A DNA stretch of 64,000 nt from Serpula lacrymans var. lacrymans S7.9 (GCF_000218685.1 NW_006763292.1:1695685-1759684), one strand, 5' to 3'. Positions 37,101 through 48,527 are shown, counted from the first letter of the stretch. A program made the numbers and translations. The notes: generated by a model from the letters alone, not told the origin.

Positions 37101-39617
37101 CAAGGGGGCTTTCGACAGCGCGATCGAGGTAAAAGCGCATTTGGTAAAGCCAAGTGAACGACTTGGGATCGGTAACGCGCTGCTGAATCAGAAGGCGGAT
37201 GACATCTCTTTGATGCACAAGCTCTGTAATGAGATGCTCGCATTTCCGACGAGTAACAGGACTCAGTTCCTGTAAAACGATGTCGGCGAGAAGATCCAGA
37301 GCTTGACGAACAGTCTCAAGCGAGCCTTCGGGAGATTCGCCAGCCTCCAAGGATTCTTCGACAGATGCTGTCCAGGCAACTTGGACGGCTAGGGTGACGA
37401 GCTGTGCCGGATATTTCTCCATCCAAGCCATAAGCTGATCCATAACTAAAGAACCGGTGCCATAAAATGACTGAAGTTCGGCCACAGCATCACTAAGCAA
37501 GTCTGCCAAGGACAATCGCATCATAGACTCGACTTTCGCTAGCCAGTCATTGATCTTCGGGAAGTCCTTAAGAAGGATCGGTTGGCTGAATTTGACTTCT
37601 TCGCCCTCTCGTGAGGCCATTCCCTGTATCTGCGTCAAGTCCTCGTCAAGAGCGATTGTCGATATACCCGCAAACATTTTCTTGAGATGCTTCAGAATCC
37701 GTAAGATGTCTTTGCTGTTACCAATAATTTCTAGAAGATCTTCGTCTCCCACGAAGTAGAATCGAGGGAAAGAAGAACGTTCGCGCTCCAAATACTCTCC
37801 TAACGCTTTCTGAATCTTGTTGAGCAGGTCTGCGAGACGCTCAAGACTCTTCTGGATTCCCTGAATATTCATGACGTCCACGACGAAAGGCGACTTGTAG
37901 ACCTTCTTCATCACTGTAAGGAACTCTGCATTTATGTTTTGGAAGCGAGCACTTTCTACGGGTAGTAGATGCTTAATATCGGCGCTACCCGAGAAGATAC
38001 CTTCCAGATACACCCATTGACGTTGTACATCGATCCAAACGTCTGCGAAAGCGTCAAGCCATATACGTGAGATTATGCAAACATTACTCACCAAAGAGAA
38101 CATGAATCCTGTTTAGCTTCTCCTCCCAAGAACCTGCCTGTAAACGAATAAGTATGGAATGATACAATTATGCTTTCATTAATACCTCTTCCTCAAAAAC
38201 TAAATTGATTACGCGAAATAAGTATTGTACAAATAATACAACTACTTATTTACTCACCTTTATAGTAGGGAGAAAGTTTCATTGCGGTTAACGAGTTCAA
38301 GTTTTCGCTGCACTTATTGAACAAGTCGTCCCATCCTCTGTTATAAATCAGAAATAAGTAAATCGTCGTATCTTCGTTCAACATTGCTATCGTACCTGAT
38401 AAGGCGACATTTATTCTGATAATTAACAAGGTCGAGGGTATAGTTAGTCCAGATTTCTTTAACTTGCTTGATATATTCCTCGAGAGCCATCTAGGAGTAG
38501 GAGGTGATTAGAAAAGCGATCAAGAAGCTTTTGATATACAATACCTCTCCTTGTGCCTGCACGATGACTTCTCTAATTACAACCTCATTTTTCTTGAGAT
38601 CCAAATCGTATACATGTCCTAAAGTCATCCTAAAAATAAGTCAGGAGGGAGGTACCTGTTGCGAAAATACAAGAATTACATACGAGGGAAGAGCGATTTG
38701 AGAAGACAATCTCAACCCTTTGAAAAGTTGCTTCCAGTGGCGATCCTTCAAAGCTTCTGACTTCAAGTCCGATATAACGGAATTAGACTTCAACAAGCCG
38801 CGAAGAATGTCCTGAACATATTCGAATGCAGCATACTGTCTCATTCTAGTAGGCATATCCTTCGTTGAGGTCAATAGCCCATCAATTTGCTGTCTAAGCT
38901 TCCTCGGCTGAACGGTAGCCCACGATATTTCCTTTAGTTCCCCAATTTGGTTCCATATTCCTGACAGCGCAGTCCAAACGGCCTTGAGGTCTCGCAATTC
39001 TTCAAAAACGGGTTCCAACCGCGTGTGACGGGTGAGTTCAAGGTCCAATGCCTCCTTCGCCCTACAAACGAGGTCGTATTCTTCTTGTACACGCGTCAGT
39101 TTCCCTTCGAAAACATTGATAGTGTTCATCGCCGTGTCAGCGCGCAGACTGCCTTGCACAGGACGAGTTTGCTCCCACTCTCTCAGAATATCGTTTATCT
39201 TGTTCTCCACAATCTTGTCCTCCGCAACGATCTTGAGTTGTAATCCAGCTTTAAGAAAAAATAATTTGATTTAGTACACTTGGGACTTATGCAAGCCCCG
39301 TACCCAGCTGCTCCTGGATGGAATCGTTCTTTCGCTTGAGAATTTCATTATAAGCGCTCCATTCTCCTCTGAGTTGGTCGCTGTATAGCCAGTCGTCTGG
39401 GAATTGGTATCGGAAACGTTCTAAAGTTTTCTCGCCGTTGGCGCAAAGTTCTATCATTGGACCCCATGTTTTTGTCTTGCGTTTAAGGTCTTGTACAAAG
39501 GTGATGAAGGTGACCGCAGCCGCGGTTGATGAGGTGGAGGGACTGAATGCCTTGAGCCCCTCATATTAGCTTTTGAACATTGCTGAGCTGGCAAAAGAAA
39601 TCTCAACGTACCTCCAT
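28172..39617 (-). CDS. dhc2: cytoplasmic dynein heavy chain, motor half (dhc2 type)
   Basis: Twenty-one minus-strand exons join without frame breaks to about 3,464 residues, roughly 1,100 short of a full heavy chain: 39612-39617, 39304-39559, 38684-39248, 38545-38629, 38396-38490, 38258-38337, 38186-38199, 38092-38137, 36933-38042, 36591-36878, 36463-36538, 36058-36411, 35550-36005, 33610-35500, 32854-33560, 30398-32802, 29288-30343, 29071-29234, 28828-29020, 28494-28778, 28172-28434. The product opens in the late tail/linker ([19 protein letters not shown]). AAA1 has FGPAGTGKT near residue 752, AAA2 [11 protein letters not shown]3 CGPPGSGKT and AAA4 GVSGSGKT. The stalk coiled coils and microtubule-binding tip follow, then AAA5, AAA6 and the C-terminal domain. 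The dimerising tail is missing and SmE begins 244 bp upstream, so the gene really starts here. It is the minus-end-directed motor subunit, used in nuclear migration. The AAA1 P-loop is split by a GC-AG intron. Confidence 0.92.
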
Positions 39618-39860
39618 GGTGGTATGCCGTGACGGACGCGTCGGTTGTTTTCTTGCTCTTTGGCGACCAAGAGCAGAAGATGAAAGGTGTCGCGTGAGAA
39701 ACGCTGACATGAACAGAAACCCTAACCCAGGGCATGTAGTCTGTTTTGGCCTGGCACTTTGGTGCGATTCGCCAGTGATCGTCTGCACTGGTAGCGAGAG
39801 ACCATTCAATCCCTTATCTTCAACCGTCATCTCGCATTTCAATCCACTTCATTGCTTATC
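39618..39860. promoter_or_regulatory. short bidirectional promoter between dhc2 and SmE
   Basis: Only 243 bp separate the divergent starts of the dynein heavy chain gene and SmE. Both promoters and both leaders must fit here. This rules out missing upstream dynein tail exons in the adjacent sequence unless they lie beyond SmE. Confidence 0.65.
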
Positions 39861-40493
39861 ATGTCGGGACGTCAGCAAAGGGTGATGGTTCAGCCCATCG
39901 TACGTCCTTTATCTCAGACTTGTTATAACTGTACTAAAAAGCCATCCTTCAAACAGAACGTTATTTTCAAAAACCTTCAACAGGTCTGCAGGGTCTCCTC
40001 TTCCTAACTCCTACTCGCTGACTATAATCATAGCGGACAAAAGTTTCAATCTGGCTGTATGACAACGTCGAGATGCGGATCGAAGGACGTATAACTGTAC
40101 GTGTTCTTGTATTCAGCTTGGACACAATGAGCGTTAAACCCGCCTCTTCTGCCAAAAAATAAGGCAACTGCATCATAACACGTCCTTTCCTTGCGCTCTT
40201 ACGCGTGTGAGCCCACCACATCCGGACACGGGCCCTCTTTTTCTCTATCATCTATACATGTGATTTGAAGCTCAAGCTCACGAATTTCTTTTTTCGATTG
40301 ATCAGGGATTCGATGAGTTCATGAATGTGGTAATGGATGAAGCAGCAGAAGTGTACGTTAAAGACGCAAAACCTCGGCGAGAACTTGGTACGAATCAGTT
40401 CACGTTATCTGACCTGCATTGCCTAACTTTGACCTATCAGGTCGCATCCTTCTCAAGGGCGATAATATCACACTAATCCAGCAAGTGGTATGA
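39861..40493 (+). CDS. SME1: small nuclear ribonucleoprotein E (SmE)
   Basis: Exons 39861-39899, 39957-39983, 40034-40096, 40306-40387 and 40441-40493 give 87 residues, the usual Sm E length. MSGRQQRVMVQPINVIFKNLQQ is the N-terminal helix. The Sm1 motif is WLYDNVEMRIEGRITGFDEF, followed by MNVVMDEAAEVYV, and the Sm2 motif is GRILLKGDNITLIQQ. SmE is one of seven Sm proteins that form the ring on U1, U2, U4 and U5 snRNAs in the spliceosome. All introns are GT-AG. It is divergent from the dynein gene and shares its promoter region. Confidence 0.95.
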
Positions 40494-40635
40494 TTAAATT
40501 CAGTTTTATTGATGTAAAATCTCGCCTTGCACACACTGGTATATGTTGTGCTTGACAATGTACGATTCTGTTACCTACTACTGATCTTACAAGGGCTCGA
40601 ATCGACCTGAGGCGATTTGTCGATAACGTGTATCA

Positions 40636-41866
40636 TCAGAGATTATACACAGGCAATAAACGTGTAAGAATAAGTGACTGTCGGCACAACGGGCACTCGG
40701 CCTGTAATCACACCTTGAGTGGACTGTATATCAACTATAGTATGCACCACATACCTTTTCCCTACCCCACCCAACTATACAACTCCAACAGAAAAGGTGG
40801 CCGCATTCGGTGACACAGCTGTCAGTACGTTCTTCTAGGCATAGTGTACAGCTCCGACTAGCTCTCAGTTCTGTCGATACCGAAGAAAAGTCCATGACAG
40901 TATGCTGGTCTTGCTCTGCCGGAACGACAGGCTCATTGTCAGGATCCACAGGCCGTATCATAGAAGAAACAGGACGGTCATCGATGAAAGCTTCCTGTGC
41001 ATCATCGAGGGGGCGTTTTTCTTTTGATTCTTTAGCTTGAGCGGATCTTCGTTGTCGGATATAGGCAACGAGACGATGCATAAGTCTGACTGCAAGTAAA
41101 ATACCAAGTAAGGAGTACGAAGGTGGCCGCACATGAGGATTTTCAGGAAACGTTGATAGCTATATAATAGCTGACTGAGCAGGTCATCTATCACAACGCT
41201 CATGACTCACGTATGAAATTCCGAGCAGTCGTTTTACCGAGTCATAATACGTTCCTCGCAGATAGAATATGGCTAAGTTGATCTCAGACGCAACCTCTAT
41301 TGTTGGAGGGATCCAACGTATGGTCGACGCTATCCTGGGCGGCAACGAACTTAGGTAAGAGCCGCCCCGCGCAAGAAGGTAGGAAGGTAACGTTGGAAGA
41401 AGGACAAGAGCAGCCCTTGACTGGATCGAGGGAATCATATTCCCGTATGTCGAGTGCTGCCATATATCCGTATACTCTTCTCCCAATGTTTGGATAGCTA
41501 GAAAGCCAGTGTTTAAACCAGACTACCCCTGGCTATTGATCGAAACTTACCTCGACCAGTTGCAAGACCATGATAAACAAGTTTCACCATCAACTCCAGC
41601 TCCTTATCCCACCTTGTCAGCCATCTTGTTCCTAGCCAGCGTTTAGTCTGCTAGTACATCGATCTAGGAAGGGAGACTGACCCAACCATGACCTAAAAAC
41701 AGCTTCCGTCTGTTCCCTCAGTATAGACACATGATAGAGATCCCTTTGGTTTGCACGAACTGATAGCTTTTCGTTAGCACGACTTAAATGGCCTTTGCAG
41801 GATATTAAACTGACTGATTTGAGGCTGCTGAGCCTGCGGAAATGATGGCAACGAGAGGTCCGCCAT
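40636..41866 (-). CDS. PEX10: peroxisome biogenesis RING E3 ligase Pex10
   Basis: Exons on the minus strand are 41815-41866, 41682-41759, 41551-41631, 41211-41497, 40755-41159 and 40636-40701, giving 322 residues. The N-terminus carries QAQQPQI-IRANQRDLYHV, then LGTRWLTRWDKELELMVKLV and the conserved LGEEYTDIWQHS. Two hydrophobic segments follow (around EINLAIFYLRG and SYSLLGILLAVRLM). The C3HC4 RING is CTLCLEERTDSCVTECGHLF followed by CWSCIVGW and AECPLCRQ, with the last pair supplied by the final exon. Pex10 works with Pex2 and Pex12 in the peroxisomal membrane as the ubiquitin ligase that recycles the import receptor Pex5. The length fits fungal Pex10 and the frame is intact. Confidence 0.94.
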
Positions 41867-43054
41867 AAGCCATAACCGCGACCATCAGCGGAGCCAGGTG
41901 TTCTTTGCGCCGCGCTGCTTTTTTATTTGTAGCAACAAACAGTTGTTACAAATGAATGTAATGGATTGTAGGGCGTTATAGTGTCAGTGATCATATATGA
42001 TCATAACTCAGACTTATTATTTCGCAGCACTGATAATTTCCTGCATCTTGCATATAATCCTGCCACTAAATCTACTGACTACAAATTTAGCCTTGTCTTT
42101 ATTGTACTATATTTGCCAGTATCGTCCTCTTCTCATTAAATCCAATGAAACAATACTTGGGTATAGTAATCTGGGGCGAGTGTTATCGCTGAATGCATAC
42201 ATACAGCGAGAGTGTTTTTTTTGAATTCTATAAGGTGGTACACCTATTCAGTCGAACGACACTCCGCATATATTATCGACATCAAAAATCTAAGGGTATG
42301 GTTTCGTTTACGATAAGGGGACATTAAGTCATATACATTGCACTGTCCATGGTAGCTACTGTTGGCGTTGATATGATAGGTTTTACGTTTACTAGATGAA
42401 GGAATAAGAAGAATCGGAAAATGACTATGTGCGACCACCTACTCCTCTGTTCATTCCTGATTCCGATGACTCTGAACTTACTGGTATTGTAAGTCCATAA
42501 TCCTTCTACGCGAACTGGCCCAGTGAACTTCGTTCGTCACAGAATTATGATGCTTATAAAGAGGTTTGACTTCAAGATCTAGTTGATTCGTTACATGTTA
42601 GCTCACTGAAGTAAAATATAGTATTAAAAATATCAAAATCAACTCCGGCGCATAACTCTTCAATGGTGAATTCGCAAAATTACCTTCCGGCTCAACCTCA
42701 AGACACCCGGCTTCGTAGTACGAATAGTCAGGAAGCCGGAAAAGTGGGAGTTCAATCGTCGCGACCGCCAAAAAAGACTGTTAGAATTATTAGAAAAGGA
42801 ATTGGAGACCTTGCGCCAAGAGTATCTTGATCTTCAAGAAGAGTTGGAAGCCATTGGATCACAAGAAGTTTGAGATGTTGTCGACGAAAATCAATGATGG
42901 GAATGATAAAGCATGATATATAATGTTGTAAAATCTGAATTGATCCTCCAGAAAACGTATATTCAATATGAAAAAATTAGGATTTGGCTGCTTTTGAATG
43001 ATAATGCACGTACAAATTGTTCCAGATAGCAAGACATTAACACAAAAAAAAAAG
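41867..43054. other. gene-poor region at the boundary of the accessory block
   Basis: AT-rich 1.2 kb between PEX10 and the FunK1 gene. At 42670-42873 a plus-strand frame without ATG would encode a charged coiled coil (RDRQKRLLELLEKELETLR, then QEYLDLQEELEAIGSQEV). A second frame over the same bases, 42663-42830, starts with ATG and encodes 55 residues. Neither has a recognised domain. The first may be a leftover exon of a decayed gene. Confidence 0.35.
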
Positions 43055-45578
43055 CTAGTTGCTAACAATGTCCTTCCATTTCTCCGGTAACTGCGGTAGA
43101 TATTTTGAGAAGACCTTGAAGTAACGTTTGTAGTACTTCATTCCAATGTCGTGAAGGAACGTGGTGTATGTTTCGTCTTCGGCGCAGGATCGACGGAGAT
43201 GAGTCAGACCACTACTAACCTCGCTTTCGGCTTTGCTGCGGATAGCCAAGATACTGCATAGAATGGGGGCAAAGACATAGAGGTTGGGATACCTATCACG
43301 AACATCCGAGTCCGTCTGGCGTAATTCCCTATCCAGATCATAAATGATACGAAGTTTGGCTCCATCTAATCCTTGCACATCATTGTCATCCTTCCCTTCC
43401 TGGAAAAGCCTGTCCAGTATCGCAGATTCTGCTTGTCCTAACCCATTCTGCGTGCGGCCGATTTTTAATATAGCACACAGCAAAACCCAAAAAAAGGATT
43501 CCATATCATCAATAACGGTGTGCAGGCTAAGTTCACCCTTGGCCCAATCTCCTATGAGTCGAGTCGACATATATGGAAGCGTGCCCTAGGCAATGAAACT
43601 CAGCCAGTCTGATTGATAGTTTGGGAAACTGAATGATAGGTACCGAACGGGTATTGGATAGACGGCGATGTAGCTCACGCCATCGTACAGCTTGATCACC
43701 ATCAGCAATAACGCCAAAGCACTTGACTAGAGATTCTATCGTTTTTATACTGATTGATATCCATTAAAACCAGGGCTGAGGTGATATTTCAACTTAACTT
43801 ACCCCCTTGGAGGTTCACGTATTTCGGGAACAGGCAAAAGTAATATGTTGCCGTCGCTAACATCGCGGTGCAGCCATCCTGAAAGGTAAAGGATGTAGTG
43901 TCCTACCAAAGTTCAGCAAAACTGTGCTTTGGACTTCCGTATCAAATCGTCTTACCAATCATTGCATGGAATATGCCTGTAAGGAGATGGAGAGGCCCTT
44001 GGGCCGAATGTAAATCTTTCCCCTTGGTCTTGAAGAGTATGCGAGTGTGGACTCGGGATTCTAGGCAATAATCTATAGGAACATCCAAATTTTCCGGGGC
44101 CTCGTGAAAATCATCCCATAGCTGCAAGTCTTTCATCGGGAACAGCTTATCAATGGTTTGTTCTACGCCATCATGCCGCACGGTATACTGCCCGAAGATG
44201 GAAACAATGCCCATTTGGTTCTGGACTGGCCCGAATACGTCAGCTTCACAGTACGTCCGAAGAGGCCATGCATCTTTTATCACCAAAGAAGTGGGAGGAG
44301 CTACCCCATCTAACGTTTCAATAGACTTGGGTCGATACTGTTGGTCAATTACAACATTGAAGTCACGGATAGGTGTAACAAGCGCCCAGTCCAGATAGTC
44401 GCTATTAGGGTTGCTGGTCTTAGAACGTGTAGACGGCTTCCGACGTTTGCTGAGCCCTGTTTCCTCTGGAGAATCAGAGCGCTGCCGCTTATTCCTAATG
44501 CGGGTTGATCGACGATAGACAGAGGCGCTGCTGTCAGTTTGCATGTCATGATATAGAGCCTTTGAACCCGCACTAGTATTCAAGTCATTGTTAACGAGTT
44601 CGACTGGTGATTCCTGAAAGCGTCTTCGACCTGATTGACGACGCGTATTTGGAGAATCTGAACCAACACTCCCATGAAGCTGATGGGAAGATCTCCCACT
44701 AGATGAGGTGATAACACGCGCATCAGCGATAGAATGTGAATGATGTGCTTTGGGTGGTGAAGACGTCGTAGTAGGAGAGCTGGAATTTGCTTCATCCAGA
44801 GTATATACATGGGTAGCACGGCCGCGTATACTCTGGCACAAGCAGATCACGTTTGATATGACATACAAACCCCAGTTAGGTAGATAAATGTATGCATTGC
44901 TTCGGGTAGGATCAATGCCAGCTACATGGGGATTGCGCCATGAGATGATACCGATAACACCTCGTACGAACCGAATGAAACCAGACTTCGTTGTCAATCG
45001 AAATGCAGGGCTGCAAATGACTCCACCTCGTGTGTAGAAGCAAAAGCGGACTTCACCTGCGATGTGGTTGAACAGCAAAATCAAGACAAATATTCGGTTT
45101 TCTTTAGCGACAAAGGCGCATCGTGCGTACGTGCCCACCTGCAATATCATCTCCTTCCAATCATTCTTCACCTCAAAGGTAAAAACAACTTCGTCCCAGA
45201 TACGTTGTGCGAAATGCTTTCCTTTTTGCTAAAAAGGGACACGATGTCGGGTTTAAATGAATTTGTAGTGCCATTTAACATGACCTTGGCGTATGGGTAG
45301 AATCGTATTCCACGGTAGTACCGATTCTCTGAGTCAAAAGACTCAAAGGTCTCAACGATGGTGTTGAGAATCCTGGCGAAAGGTGCATAATACGGGACTT
45401 CCTGTTTAGCTCTTTTGCCACGAGGCCACCCTTTGATACTGTTTCCAGATGTGATACCCTGGCGGTTTAAGAGATTCATGACTTGTGTCACGTCTTTCTT
45501 ATCAGCAGGGCATACAACATCGACAACAATGGCACTTTTGAAAACAGCCCCACCAAATTCCTTATATAGTTCCTTCAT
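43055..45578 (-). pseudogene. FunK1-type fungal protein kinase, one frameshift
   Basis: Minus-strand coding blocks are 43956-45578, 43803-43902, 43644-43749 and 43055-43585. FunK1 hallmarks are KPDIVSLF, then WDEVVFTFEVKNDWKEMILQ and GTYARCAFVAKENRIFVLIL. The catalytic loop HRDVSDGNILLLPVPE lies across exon 2, followed by VKCFGVIADGDQAVRW, SGTLPYMSTRLIG and DDMESFFWVL. FunK1 is a kinase-like family expanded in basidiomycetes, without known substrates. The frame shifts between KPDIVSLFSKK (one frame) and GKHFAQRIWDEVV (another) at an A5 run near 45,225, with no room for an intron. This is either a real inactivating deletion or a base-calling error. The usual Ser/Thr-rich N-terminus is missing here; a candidate lies beyond the transposon at 52,745-52,946. 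A Ser-rich insert with basic runs lies mid-protein. Confidence 0.8.
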
Positions 45579-45645
45579 AATCTGCTGTTTTCGAGGAGAT
45601 TTTGAAGTTAAATAACGATGAGTAGATGTTGTGTGGTGTGGGATG

Positions 45646-45648
45646 TGA
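45646..45648. repeat. left target-site duplication TGA of the CACTA element
   Basis: TGA immediately precedes the terminal CACTCAG and is repeated at 52742-52744 directly after the right terminus. A 3-bp duplication is normal for CACTA-superfamily transposons. Confidence 0.75.
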
Positions 45649-45661
45649 CACTCAGTAAAAA
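45649..45661 (+). repeat. left terminal inverted repeat CACTCAGTAAAAA
   Basis: It matches the reverse complement of 52729-52741 at 13 of 13 positions. The CACT start defines the CACTA superfamily. Confidence 0.85.
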
Positions 45662-45860
45662 CGCTCAGTCACATAGAGTCATGTGTAGTCACAGATAGTC
45701 ATAGCATAGTCACGCAAAGTCAAAGTCTAGTCCAGCATAGTCCCACATAGTCACAGAGTTGACAACATTCAAAATAAACTTGGAAATTGAGACTGAAACG
45801 TAGTCACATATAATGTTGTACAGTCAAGTATAGTCATACCATAGTCATATTTTGGTGCAA
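45662..45860. repeat. left subterminal AGTC-motif array
   Basis: Degenerate units such as AGTCACATAG, AGTCATGTGT, AGTCACAGAT, AGTCCAGCAT and AGTCCCACAT recur about every 10 bp. CACTA elements use such subterminal repeats as binding sites for their transposition proteins. The same core appears at the right end in inverted orientation. Confidence 0.7.
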
Positions 45861-48180
45861 AGGCTACTCCTTATGTGAATTCACTAAGTCTCAATGCTGC
45901 ACATTACTTTGAACTTACACTCAGGAAAAGCAATGGCATAAATTGTGACAAAATAACATTTATAATACAACATTTGTACAAATGGTTCTACTTACTAGTC
46001 CTCAACTTGTGTACCTTCCTTCTGTTTCTCAAGCTCTTCTTCAGTCAGCCACTCAAGCCCTGGATGTTTTCGAAGCACATATACCCTACTGTTGTAACAC
46101 CAAATCCCAACAATGTCAACTATAGAAGAAATAGGAAGAACTTTAATATCTTTGGCCCATTTTCCTATCCACACATTTAGAGTACAATGAACATCCACAA
46201 GGGGATGATATACAACAAATTGCTGTGTATTTCCTTCAAGTCCTTCAATTTCATAGAATGCAATTGCTTCACCAAAGATTGGGACCAAATTTGCATCATT
46301 TCCTTCAAAGTAACAATGTGACCTTGAAGGAGGGTGTCCATGTAGTTCACTTATCTGGGTGCTCAAGACATTTTTTTTTGCTCACATGCATTTTCCCCCA
46401 CCTTGTGACTGGCATATTTGGATCAAAGGAACTTTTCTTCCAGGACAAGATAGCCTGCATATGAATAAAAAAACTTTGACCAGGTTTATATTCACGTTTT
46501 CTGATTGGAACCTTGGAAAAAAATAAGGCCATTTTCTTGGTTCCTAGCTCAGTCTGCAATTCAGGGTAGTAGGAGAGGAGAGCTTTCTTGACTTCTTTCT
46601 CATAGATGAGATTAGCTAAATTTGCAAAAGGTGCTTTTTTGGAACGGATCTTGTGCCCAATTTCTCCAATAGTCCTTTCCACAGTAGCTTGAGAGCCAAG
46701 GCGAAGTGATCCATACCACTTAATATGCACAGGAACATGGATCAACTGGAAAATACATAATTGAAACCTTGAAATCTTCTCAGGATGTATTCCAACATAG
46801 ATTCTTTCAAAATCAGTTAAGAATACTTTGATGAGCTGGTGGAGATTAGTCAAATCTTCAGTGCTTCTTGCTTTGATAGTCATAGCAAATCCAATTATAG
46901 CCATGAGATGGGAGAAGTTCTGAAGCACTGAGGAGTTCATCCCTAGCTCAATGCCAATTGGTATTATATACCAATACAATGATGCCATCCACTCATAAAT
47001 TTTGTATTGACTTTGCCTTTTCAAGTGGGGATCACGAACTGGGCCACAAAAAGAGGGTGGCAGAGTTGATATTCCTGAAGCAACTAATTTACCAAACATT
47101 TCTGCCTTTTGTGTGCTGAGGTGGGTGGGTTCAGATTGTGAGCTATGAATTGTCCACAAATCCCATATAAATGCAACAATATTCTCAAAAAGTAAATGAA
47201 AAGGATCAATTGGGAAAAAAGAAGGATGAATAAATGCTGGGCTTGCTGCTGCTAGAGGCATGTGAGAAATTCCTGTTTCTCTTGTGATTTTAGCACGAAG
47301 ATTTTTGACTGTAGTATCATTGAGTTGATTGATTGTACTCCAATAGTGCTCTTCAGTACGCATTGGCAAATTGTCCAGGTTGTATGTGGGGCGCTCACTG
47401 TTATACTCCTGGTTTTCTGGTGGTGATAATGGATAGTACTGAGCCTTAGCACCTTTTTCAAGACTGGATCTGGCCCCTTTGATTAAAACAAATCTATCAC
47501 CATAATTTGCAGTATGTTCAGCCATTCCATTTAACTTTGCTGAGCCTAACATATCTCCCAGTATCATAGACATGTACATGCGGTTTATGAAGTAGGAGGA
47601 ATCTATAGCATCCCACATCCATATGCCTTGACTGCATTTTGCTGCATCTTGAAAAAGGGGATATACAAATGATTCAATATTTCCTGGACTTTGGGGTCCT
47701 GGAATGGCCATAGTTAATATGATATTGTTAGAAAGGTACCTCAATTCTGGAGGGAGGTTAAGCAATATCAGAATTAATATCCAAGTATCAGACCGTTTCT
47801 TCATAGTAAGCTGAGCACCATCAGTAGATAATGCAAAAGCAATGTCTTGTTCATCCTGAAACAACCCCATGTTTTTGTAGTGATGTTCATGAACACTTCC
47901 ACTGGGGAAGTCAGAATATCTTGCCTGAGCCTGCACCCCAGAACTTTGAGATCCAACTGCAAGTAACTTTAGTGTTTTTTGTAAGTATCTATCTCTGTAT
48001 CGCAGGAGTTGTGATGTTTGCTTGTTTGCAAACATTGCTTGAATGATTGAGATAAAAAATACATATAGCATTTGTGCTCTGGGCTTAGGTTTAGATCCAG
48101 CAGTGTAGCACTTCTCTCCACATGCAATCCGGCCCTTTATAGTGTGAGGACAAGATTTCAAGTCCTTGAAGTCCCCTGTA

Positions 48181-48185
48181 TATGC
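48181..48185. repeat. target-site duplication TATGC, left of solo LTR R1
   Basis: TATGC is repeated at 48528-48532 on the other side of the insertion. Removing the insertion and one copy restores the transposase frame as SCIAY-TGDFKDLKSC. Confidence 0.75.
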
Positions 48186-48527
48186 TAATAAATCTAAGTG
48201 AAACTCAGCCGCTGCCCGAGAGGCTATAGAAACGACTTTATTATTTACCTAAGTGAAACTACAATAGATGTTAGTTTAAGGTGATCTCTAATAAATGTAA
48301 TGTAACATACCTCAGCCGCTGCCCGAGAGGCTATAGAAATGACTGAGGTATTCCTATACTAAACCCCCTACTACTTATAGTCGGAGGTGCTACTCGCTAC
48401 AGTATAATGACTCCTAGGAGTACAATTGTGCTCCTAGGAGAACAATGGTTACTCCATGGAGTGGTGGCTATGCTCCATGGAGAACAATGGCTGCTTCGGC
48501 AGAGACCGGGTTTATCCGGTTTTGTCA
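48186..48527 (-). mobile_element. 342-bp solo LTR (copy R1) inside the CACTA transposase
   Basis: Read on the minus strand it starts TGACAAAACCGG and ends ATTTATTA, flanked by 5-bp TATGC duplications. It contains no coding capacity. A second, split copy of the same repeat is present at 53634-53705 and 57578-57734. R1 has an internal partial duplication (the GCTGCCCGAGAGGCTATAGA block occurs twice) and a run of 10-bp palindromes at 48411-48482. The terminal bases TG...TA rather than TG...CA fit a C-to-T change at the end. It is called an LTR because of the 5-bp duplication, TG start and lack of inverted repeats. A non-LTR short element is less likely. Confidence 0.72.
48411..48482. repeat. cluster of 10-bp palindromes in R1
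   Basis: Perfect palindromes CTCCTAGGAG (48411 and 48431) and CTCCATGGAG (48452 and 48473) are spaced about 20 bp apart and linked by ACAATGG/ACAATTG strings. The second copy of this LTR has only one related unit (CTCCTAAGAG), so the cluster expanded in R1. Confidence 0.7.

Noticed and set aside
39454..39735. Minus-strand frame reading upstream of the dhc2 start as extra dynein tail
   Set aside because: The translation (WVRVSVHVSVSHATPFIFCS) is unlike dynein tail, and the intron after ATGGAG fits better. SmE occupies the adjacent DNA.
42903..43068. Minus-strand hydrophobic frame downstream of FunK1
   Set aside because: AT-rich 3' flank. No start context, no homology and overlap with the FunK1 end.
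45662..45860. CRISPR-like array from regularly spaced AGTCA units
   Set aside because: Units are short, degenerate and without unique spacers. The host is a fungus, and the mirrored array at the other transposon end identifies them as CACTA subterminal repeats.
48186..48527. The 342-bp segment in the transposase as an intron
   Set aside because: No GT donor or AG acceptor at positions that keep the frame. Direct TATGC repeats and a second genomic copy in another context show it is an insertion.
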